Shown: piece by piece, positions 55,870 through 64,000 of the stretch
Position numbering within the stretch: the first letter of the stretch is position 1
Layout: every line of letters begins with the position of its first letter
Source of the DNA: Roridomyces roridus
Taxonomy: Eukaryota; Basidiomycota; Agaricomycetes; Agaricales; Mycenaceae
DNA: 64,000 nt
Reading direction: 5' to 3'
Assembly: GCA_029378245.1 (NCBI GenBank)
Contig: JARKIF010000019.1
Span: forward strand, 124,001-188,000
Position numbers and translations under genes: made by a program
Notes under the pieces: generated by a model
What the model was told of the DNA's origin: nothing
Database searches by the model: none
Seen by the model: only the letters and a program-made list of their open reading frames with translations

Positions 55870-58164
55870 TCAATCAACGTCTTCCATCCCACCCGGGACA
55901 GGGGGAAGGGAAGAAGAGGTAGAAGGTCCAGGGGGATGGGAGGTAGAAATGAACGAAAAGGGATAGCCATTACGCTGGTTAATGTGAGGGGGGAGATCAA
56001 GAGGAGGCACAGGGCCAGGGGGAGGGGCAGCAGCAGCCTCAGCAGCGGCCTTCTTTGCCGCCTCATTCTTCTTCCGCTTCTCAATCCGTGCAGCCATCTT
56101 CTTGCGCTGCGACTTTGCAAACGTGAGCACAGTGTCGACGGCATCCAAGATATAAACTTTGTTCGGCCGTTCGCCAAGTCTGCGTGGGTCATGAGCAAGG
56201 AGTTGTAACCTGATTGCAGAGACTCGCCTGGAAAGCATCTCCTCTACTATGTCATTGACCTTGAAGTACGGCATTTCCTCCATGGTCTTGACATACACCC
56301 GCCCAAGCACTGAGTTCCCACCCTTGAGCGTCGATACAAGGGAAATCCAGCCATCAAACCGTTCCCGCAGGTCCAGTTGATCCGAGTCAAGAAAGCCAAG
56401 CACATCCATATCATCTCCCTCATCCATGTCCACCGGAAGTGGGAAGCCCATCAGCATGGCCGCCAACGCCATCGGATGCGCCGGTGCCGACCCAGGCGTA
56501 CTGACATTCTGAACCCAATCAGTAATCCGCTGTTGCCGGCCCAAGACTATCCGATCGCATCTTGGTGATCTCTGTGAGCAACTGCAGCTGCATCTTGTCC
56601 TCGACGAGCGAAAATGCCGACCGGACGCTGGCGCGCACGGCGGCAAGCGTGCTCAGTATCTCTTTCTCCGCAAATTGGAGCGCGCGAGTTTGGTAGGAGG
56701 AGAATTGTGTTAGGAAATTAACGACACGCTGGAGGACTGGCGCGTCGCGAGGCCGGAGAAGGTGAGAATGCTCGTCAAGCAGGGCCATCAGGGTCCCTGG
56801 GTGTCCCTCGCCGCAGTGGATGTGGATGCTGAGGGCCGCAACAAGAGTGTCGGCGGAACTCGGTGCGATCTCAGAGAGTGTATCGAGAAGCTTTGATTCG
56901 GTCTCCGACTCGTTGGGATTAATGGCAATGATGCTGGAGAAAATGGGGTAGGACGGAGTGAGCTCGAATATTGAGATTAGCCGGTCGTAGACGAGGTCCC
57001 GAAGTGCTCCCCGCTGGTCGTTTATCGTATCAGACCAGTGAGATCCATGGAGAGGGCATGGACACCGCCAAGAGTCCTCATCTTCGTCCTCATCTTCCGA
57101 GTCGTCGTCGTCCGAGTCATCCGAATCGTCTGGAACGGAGCTCTCATCGAGACACATGTCCTCTTCCATGAAAACTCCCGATTCGCACTCATCGTCCTCG
57201 TCGTAGTCATCCTCATAGTCCCCATCCAAAGGAGTTATCCCTGCTGCAGAAATGAGATTGTAGCGCCAACAATGAATAAGCCACGCACTTCGATAGCCGC
57301 CATACAGCAGACGCTCCAACGCCCTCCAGCCCAAACAATCCTCGATCTCCAGGAGCATTTCTGGGATCCGCTTCGTGGACTTTTGCTTCGCGAACATGGA
57401 CAAGAAAAGGTCACGCCAAATCCAGAGCAGAGCCTGGTCGATGTGGCGGGGACCCGCCAGATTGAATTTCCTGACAGTCTCGCCTTTCCGTTTGATGGAA
57501 AAAGCGACTTTGAGGTGTGAAAAGCATTTACAATGTCTTGGGAGATTTAAGCAGGTTACTAATGGAGGGCACAAAAAGACACACCCGTCGAGACCCGGAA
57601 GAGTTTTGAGGGTGCCGAGTACTTCTCCGATGAACAACAAGCACCGGTGGGCATCCTCAAAGTGCACGTTATACTCGTATACAACCGTCCAGATGTCGTT
57701 CAGCCAATTGACCATGCTGTCGACGACTTCGACCAACAGCTCCTCACGATGGGAGCGTTCGGGTACAATGGCGCGTTTGCTGTCCCGCGACAGCTCATCC
57801 AGCAAGAAGTGGATCTCTTTCTGCTTCGCTTTGAGGTCCAAGACGGGGATATCGCTATATCGACTCTGTAGAGAATTGGCCGACTTCATGACTGCAGAGT
57901 TGTTTATTGCGTGTATTATACAAACGTGAAAGATTGCGCACCTTTCTTGGCCCGTTCCTTGGGCACGGAATCGAGAAGTGGCGCCAGCTTTTTCTCTACC
58001 AAAGACTGTCTTGCTTCCGGTGGCAACGAGTTGTAGAGTTCCATGAAACTACCGAGGTTCATAGTCTGTCCTACTGCTAACTGGTAACATACCTGGCACT
58101 GGTAGAGCCATGCCGTTTCATGGTGAATGGAGGGAAGTGAGGTTTGGATGATTACCTCAGACAC
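55870..58164 (-). CDS. Conserved hypothetical protein, helical with acidic insert
   Basis: A multi-exon gene. First exons (58164 on) read MSEVIIQTSLPSIHHETAWL and MELYNSLPPEARQSLVEKKL, then after an intron KSANSLQSRYSDIPVLDLKA. The body is helical: LLDELSRDSKRAIVPERSH, IWTVVYEYNVHFEDAHRCL, FNLAGPRHIDQALLWIWRDL, CLGWRALERLLYGGYRSAWL. A block of about 40 Asp/Glu residues follows, then CPCPLHGSHW. Later parts are LVAALSIHIHCGEGHPGTLM and LLTEITKMRSD. The frame changes near 56525-56560, where an intron or an indel must join it to NVSTPGSAPAHPMALAAMLM; the C-terminus is Lys/Ala/Pro-rich. I recognise no catalytic signature. The HCGEGHPG and helical-repeat look suggest a MYND-less relative of Agaricomycete hypothetical proteins, which is a guess. 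Confidence 0.68.
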
Positions 58165-59024
58165 GCGATCAGGTGGGAAGCAGCATCAACGGCGGCTGCT
58201 GAGGGCCATGGAGCGCTTCACCCTCGTACCGTGGTTCGCGCTGCGTTGTGTCTTAGATCGAGAGGCAAAGAAACCAGGTCCGATGCTTATTCGTTTCTAG
58301 AGTAACTGCAAGGCTAATCAAAGGCTAATAGAAGGCTTTCGAGGTCAAAGAACGATGAATGCTGGGACTTGGAGGCGCGCGCCTTCCCAGGTCGTTTGCC
58401 CCCTTGCGATCCAGTCCCCCGAGTAACTCGATCCGCGCGTTCAAAATGCAGAGGAGAAATTCTTGCACCCTCCATCTGCAACAGACAAAGGTGGTGGTGC
58501 TCTCCCTGAAGGCCGGTCACGTCGAGGAGCGTCAAGGCTTTTAGAGTACAAGTTTGGTGGATCTAAGTCAAGGAAAACAGTTGGGAAAAATCAACAAGGG
58601 CTGGGCAGGCCACAGTTCGAGGCCCTACTCACTGACACGATCTTCGTCTATCTCGGGCTCGCAATGTGAGTTTCAAAGTTGGTGAGTTCAGGACGTCCCT
58701 AGGTTCACACAGCACCAGGTCCAGAGATTGTACCTGCCTTGTACCTGCCAGTGAGAGAGTGGAATGCAATCAGTGGCACTGATGGCGGCCCGGGTGATGA
58801 AAAAAAGACTTGGACCAAACCCTCATCAGCCCTCAGAGCTCCGGCCTCAACCGCGTCTTGGACCCACAAAATAGCAAAGCAATAATACTACGCGCCTTAT
58901 CTTCCGCCCTCGGCCCGCCAAGGTCCGCCATATCAAATTCGCTGTCGGGAATAATCTTCCAAGCGAACTCACATGACGGGAGTATAAGATGGGGCGTTGA
59001 GCTTCTTGTTGTTCGACGGCCAAA
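58165..59024. other. Divergent promoter region, 860 bases
   Basis: Between the starts of the 55870-58164 gene (-) and the GH3 gene (+). No supported gene. Several short frames on both strands show no family resemblance. Confidence 0.45.
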
Positions 59025-62000
59025 ATGCGCCTACTCGGTCTACTCGTGTCCCTCAGTGGCTGCGTTGCCCAACTCTCGCCCATCAAGTACAGCTTTGGTT
59101 CTGGCTCCAATTCCAAATGCGCGAGGGACGAGAGGGCATTGGACAAGGACGCGTTCGTCGACGCGCTGCTGGATAGCATGACCGTGCCTGAGATTGGTGC
59201 GTGCGCCCTCTCTGCTTCACTATGCGACTCTGACGCGTCGCAGTCATGCAGCTACATCTCATGTTCGCGGATAACATGATAGGGCCAAACTCTGACAACA
59301 GCCTATACGGTGAGTTCCTTTGGACCCAATTTCCTCGTGTGCTGACTGCAGAAGACTATGCCACGCGCTTTTCGCCCACAGCAGGTGTTGGTGTCGTCCA
59401 CGACTGGTACCCAACAAACAAGTCGCAGTTCAACTCCCTCCAGGAGCTCAATATCGCCAAATCCCGTCTCAAGGTCCCCTTCATGCAAACCGGCGAGTGC
59501 CTGCACGGTGTTGGCTCATTCAAGCAGAGCATGTTCCCCCAGTCGATCGGCATCGCGGCATCCTTTGACCGTGACCTTGCCTACTCCGTTGGGCGCGCTA
59601 TTGGTTCGGAGGCACGGAGCATCGGCATTCACGCATGTTTCTCGCCCGTGCTTGATCTCGGCAAGGACCCGCGCTGGGGACGTGTGCAGGAAGCCTGGGG
59701 AGAGGATTTCGTGCTTACGTCACACATGGGTGTCGCGTACGCTTCGGGTTTGTCCAAGAATGGTTCGTGGGCGGAGCCTGATGCGGTTGTGCCCGTAGTC
59801 AAGCATTTCGCGGCTCATGGAAGTCCCCGAGGTGGACTAAACGCTGCGCCGTTTATCGGGCGGGGAACCCGCCAGGTCATGATGGAAATGCTCGTGCCCT
59901 TCAAGGCGGTCATGGATTTGGGAGGTGCCAAGGGTGTCATGATGTACTTGTTTTCGCTTCCCTGTCTATCGACACTTCTGACCCCGTTTTAGGTCGTATA
60001 ACGAGCTCGATGAAATTCCCGCTGTGGTTAGCCCAATGCTGTACGATGCACTGGAAGATTGGGGATACGATGGCTTCATTCTTGCGGATGACAATGGTAT
60101 GTATCCTCGATCTCCCTCGACACCTTCTAATCTATGCTAGCCATGAAATATCTTCTTACCCGGCACTTTGTTGCTGATTCCACCGCGGACACCATCCAGC
60201 AGTGGTTTAACGCTGGCGGTGGAGTCCAATTCTACGACTTTGTGTATGATTTATTCTTGAATGTGAGCGTTTCTGCTACCAGCCATTCCAGCGTCTAATT
60301 AGTACAGACAACAGTTGAACTCGTTGCAAACCACACCATCCCTGAGTCCACGCTCAAAGCCGCTGCCCGCCGTGTCCTCAGCACCAAATACGACCTGGGT
60401 CTTTTCGACAATCCGTACATTCCTGACGCCGTGGACTCCACGGCTCTGACGACAGCGCATGTTCCCCTTACACTTGAAGCTGCACACAAGAGCATCGTTC
60501 TCCTCGAGAACCGCGACAATACGCTCCCTATCAAACCCGCCGATCAGGGAATCAGCACCATCGCTCTCATAGGGCCCTTCAGCGACACACTCAACTATGG
60601 CGACTACTCTGGGCAGTGGGGATCTAACCCGACCAGCAACTCGAGCACCCTCCGCCAAGCGATGAAGGCGCATCTTGCTGATCAGGTCACCCTCGTCTCG
60701 AGTTGGGGAAGCAACAGCTTGGTTGTATGAGGGACAGTACAACATCCCGGGATACCTGCTTTCGGCGGACGGCGTACCCGGCGGCCTACGTGCGACATAC
60801 TACGCCGATACCAACTTCACCGAAGCCGTTTTCCAAGTGCAGGAAACGCCGAATCGCGACTGGGGGCTCTATCCAGCCTGTGGGGCTTCCCTCGAACAAC
60901 TTTCAGCGTCGTCTGGGAGGGCGAGCTGACTGTTCCTGTCGATGGTGCGGACGTGCACGGGTGGATCGGTGTTGCCGTCAACGCTAATACGACGGCAAAG
61001 CTATTCGTTGACGGTGCGCTCGTGGTAGAGTCCCCTGCGACGCTCTCGGGCAACATCATCGGCAACGTCCAGCAACTGGCGTATGACCGCACGAATGGAA
61101 CACTCGCCCCACCTGGCGCCAGTGCATTCACTTTTGTCAAGGGCGCGACACATTCGATCCGTGTCGAGTACCAGGCGTGGAATTACGTGCAAAAATTCGA
61201 GAACGTGAACTCGGTTAATGCGCAGATTGAGTTGTTTTGGAATTTGGTGGATACTGAGGATGCGGTGGGATTGGTGCGTGGCTTGTTTTTCGTGTTTTTC
61301 GTCCGTATTGATGCTTTTAGCAAGGCCACGGAAGTAGCCAAGACGGCAGATCTCATCGTCCTTGCAGTTGGCGCGAACTGGAATAGTGATGCTGAAAGCG
61401 CTGACCGGGCTACACTCGGTCTATCCGCAAACCAGAGTCAGTTTCCTCCCACTTCTTCTTACTTGTAGACTCAAAACTTGCCAGCGGTCCTCGCGGATGC
61501 TATCTTTGCGCTCGGGAAACCTGTCGTCATCGTCCTGCAGGGTGGGCGACCGTTCGCTATTCCTGACTACTACGATAAGGCTGCAGCGGTGATTGATGCT
61601 GTGAGTATCTATATTTCAGTGGAGCGCGTTCTGAAACCTAAAGGTAGTTCTTTCCGGGTCAGTCGGGTGGGCAAGCCATCTCAGATGTCTTATTTGGTCT
61701 CTTCAATCCTGGTGGACGGGTTCCGCTAAGTGTTCCGTACGATGCTGGGGTGAGTGTTTCTCGCCGTCTCGTGGCGTTCTCACTAATATGATCTGCAGAC
61801 TCTCCCGGTCTATTACAAGTACAACTCCTCTTCGTCCAACTCTTCTCATGTCTGATCTGTTTCAGCTACAAGTATACGGCCCATGCCAAGAACTACACCG
61901 ACATCTACTCGTTTCCATCCTACTCCTTCGGCTACGGAAAGTGAGTGCAGCCTACTTGGACAACGAAATCATTCTAATCGTTTCGCAGGTCATACTCGAC

Positions 62001-62461
62001 ATTCTCCGTCAGCGCATTCAACGCGACATCCACAGGCGGAGAACACACATTTACCGCAGGGGAAACGATCAACTTCCGTGTGACGGTGAAGAACGAGGGA
62101 CCTTTGGCGGGCAGCTACGTGCCTCAGGTGCGACTTCTGTCTTGCTTACCATGAAACTCGTATTGAAGGGCATCCGAATAGGTCTACCTCCTCAACCGAG
62201 TATCAACGGTTACACGTCCGCTGCAGCAACTCGTCGCAGTTCGATCGCGTGTACCTCGATGTGGGGGAGAGCAAGACGGTGGTGATGCCACTCGAGGTGA
62301 GCCGGTATCTCCCTGTCGTTAACCGGCGGTATGAATGGGAGCTCGAGAAAGGGAGCTATGTGTTTGCGCTGATGGAGCGTTCGGGCGTCGATGCGGACCA
62401 GGGCACCAATTTGACTATGATTTGCAGTGTAGAGAAATCCCAATGTCCATCCTTTCTGTAA
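59025..62461 (+). CDS. Secreted glycoside hydrolase family 3 enzyme with PA14-like insert
   Basis: The start at 59025 gives a signal peptide (MRLLGLLVSLSGCVAQ). At least eleven short introns. The GH3 barrel shows MFADNMIGPNSDNSLY, GVGVVHDWYPTN, RLKVPFMQTGECLHGVGSFK, PQSIGIAASFD, SPVLDLGKDPRWGRVQE, VVKHFAAHGSPRGG and SYNELDEIPAV. The nucleophile aspartate lies in YDGFILADDN. Then come VLLENRDNTLPI, a PA14-like insert (GLRATYYADTNFTEAVFQ, WEGELTVPVDG, HGWIGVAVNANTTAKLFVDG), VLAVGANWNSDAESADRA, VLQGGRPFAIP, GRVPLSVPYDAG and a fibronectin-III-like end. Family members release glucose or xylose from plant polysaccharides. Between about 60,720 and 60,920 three single extra bases break the frame (NSLVV | WLYEGQ, LYPA | PVGLPSNNF, FQRR | SVVWEGE). 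If they are real the enzyme is dead. Confidence 0.8.
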
Positions 62462-62610
62462 CGAATCTGGAAGAACGTCAGGACAATCGGAACTTGAATG
62501 GAATCCAGAGGAATAGTATATTGTACGCGGTACAGACTGCTACATAGTTTGTGATAGAAATACAGGAGTAGGCTGTGGTAGATACATAATTGCAGGAATA
62601 TAAAAGAGGT

Positions 62611-64000
62611 TCACATGGCCCGCTCCTTGCCCTTACCCACAACCGGAGCAGCATTCTCGTCCGCCTCCTCCCCATCACGCCTCTCAGCCCTGCGACCAGA
62701 CCCCGAACCCTCTGCACGTTGGCCGATAGGACGAAGCGGTGAACACTGTACGACAACAGGTGTATTGTCAACGGCGTGACCAATAACACTGTATTCGTCT
62801 GTAGTGCCGACACCATCCTGGCCGTAGAGCTGCACCATGTTCCCAATGCGCTCTAGCCGCCGTGCCTCTGTCGCCTCCCACTGCCGCCGTCCCTCCTCCG
62901 CCTCATCCAACAATCTCTGCTCCTCTGGCGTGGGTAGCATGTGGCGGCTGGTGGATGCGTGGCCATCGCTCCATGAGTGGTCACTCCGTGCACCACCGAG
63001 GAGTTGGCGAATCATTCCCTCCTGCTCGCCAGCCGTGAACGCGGGCCACTCTACGAGAAGGTACGTGTAACCTTGGATGGCACGACGCTGGCGCTCTTCG
63101 TTGCATTGGTTGCGGACCGTCACCAAAGGGACTCGGAACCTGCCCCTGCGGTCAAGGAGCGTGGTTTCAACGGAGCCCCCAGAGAGTTGAAGAAGCCTAC
63201 GAGCCGTCTCCCTGCGCATGAAAACGCTCAAAGCCCGCCAGTTGTGAACGAGGTCGCGGTAGGCGGCGATGCCTCGAGAACGCTCTGGCTCGAGGTGTGA
63301 TGGCGAGTCAGGAGCAGGGAAGATTCCGCTCACGTTGGAAGAAGCCATTGAGGACACCGAGTCCGTGGAGGAGGAGGAGGAGGTTGCCGAGTCCGAGGAG
63401 CTCGAGGAGGAGGTTGCAGCTGTTTGGTCGGAAGGAGCAAGGACCAACCAGGGGCCGACGCGACGTTGAGCCGGGAGCAGCTCGTGAAAATTACGGGGCG
63501 GCACGGGCTCTGCTCTCACCACGAGAAGCTGGGGCTCGGCTTCAGGAGCCACAGGATCGGCCTGGCGGCGCGAACGGGACCAGTAGCGATACAAGATGTA
63601 TCCCAGCAAGAGAAACACGCCAACGAAGTACAATGCGTAGGTCCAGTCCCAATCCCAACGTCCACTTGTGTTCACAGGGCTCGGTTCGGGGCGAAGTCGG
63701 AAGAAGGAAGGCCAGACGACGCCGTGGCAGGTGCGATATCCCCTGTGTCGGGTAACGGAGCCTCGGCGGGCGAAGTAGTTTGTGAAAAGGACGGGGATGG
63801 GGCGCGAGCGTGCGTGGGACGAGGTGGACGAAAATGTGAAATAACTATCACGGAAACTTCTGTGACAGAGGGGAGCGTAGCGACGACTTCTTGCGCGGCG
63901 TGGAGCTGCCGCACGTAGAACCGACGCATCGGCGCGCTGTCATGGACAATAACAACCACATTGACGAGAAAATAACCAAGAACGTAACGGGCGATATGTA
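62611..64000 (-). CDS. Hypothetical single-pass membrane protein, partial at right edge
   Basis: The last exon (from about 63730 down to 62611) contains YALYFVGVFLLLGYILYRYW, one membrane helix, followed by basic RSRRQ. A soluble part follows with a Ser-rich linker and helical LVHNWRALSVFMRRETARRL, LEWPAFTAGEQEG-like segments and a GKGKERAM end. Upstream on the same strand an open frame (RRFYVRQLHAAQEVVATLPS) runs off the right edge in another phase. A 50-base intron with the donor GTCCTT (about 63816 down) and acceptor CACAG joins the two in frame (APSP | GYRTCHGVVWPSFF), so I treat them as one gene. The helix was preceded by a disordered THARAPSPSF stretch. The family is not recognised; the layout resembles the 27045 gene. 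Confidence 0.6.

Noticed and set aside
1..64000. CRISPR array, prophage or bacterial operon
   Set aside because: Spliced eukaryotic genes throughout; no regularly spaced direct repeats or polycistronic layout.

Overview
The window is nuclear DNA of a basidiomycete fungus, most likely an Agaricomycete. Nearly every gene is split by introns of 44-75 bases with GT-AG (occasionally GC-AG) borders. The recognisable families are typical of mushrooms: F-box proteins with degenerate leucine-rich tails, DUF6697 proteins, atypical kinase-like proteins, signal-anchored single-pass proteins and Pro/Ser-rich zinc-finger proteins. Gene models were spliced by hand from reading frame and splice borders, so exon edges are inferences; those marked resolved keep frame exactly.

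Layout. 1-9.2 kb: a disordered protein cut by the left edge (-), a kinase-like protein (+), a short-ectodomain single-pass membrane protein (-) and a four-span membrane protein (-). 9.4-18.8 kb: three decayed F-box copies (+) in tandem, with relics of Ku80 and of a DUF6697 gene between copies 2 and 3, then an intact DUF6697 gene (-). 19.3-22.5 kb: protein O-mannosyltransferase (PMT2 type). 22.9-28.4 kb: intact F-box copy 4, a multispan membrane protein of unknown family (copy A, -) and a divergent membrane protein (+). 28.7-34.1 kb: an HDEL-tagged epoxide hydrolase (-), a ricin-B-like secreted protein (-) and a sugar transporter (-). 34.7-37.2 kb: a repeat-rich stretch with a 198-bp TIR element, ACGGGT palindromes, a probable hAT relic and truncated membrane-protein copy C. 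37.4-43.5 kb: intact F-box copy 5, membrane-protein copy B (-) and a DHA2-type drug transporter (-). 44.0-53.9 kb: two zinc-finger proteins (-) and a divergent F-box paralogue (-). 54.1-64 kb: a second HDEL epoxide hydrolase (-), an unknown conserved protein (-), a secreted GH3 glycosidase with a PA14-like insert (+) and a membrane protein cut by the right edge (-).

The main story is local duplication. F-box genes and the unknown membrane-protein genes sit as convergent pairs at 23-27 kb and again at 37-41 kb, and their 3' spacers are also alike, so this pair moved as a block. The F-box family occurs six times and shows intact, broken and strongly diverged states. The epoxide hydrolases are also duplicated.

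Many conserved genes (PMT2, epoxide hydrolase 1, GH3, a zinc-finger gene, F-box copies 2 and 3) carry single extra bases that restore a perfect family match when skipped. This could be real decay, but the excess of one-base insertions looks like residual long-read error and should be checked before these genes are called dead.
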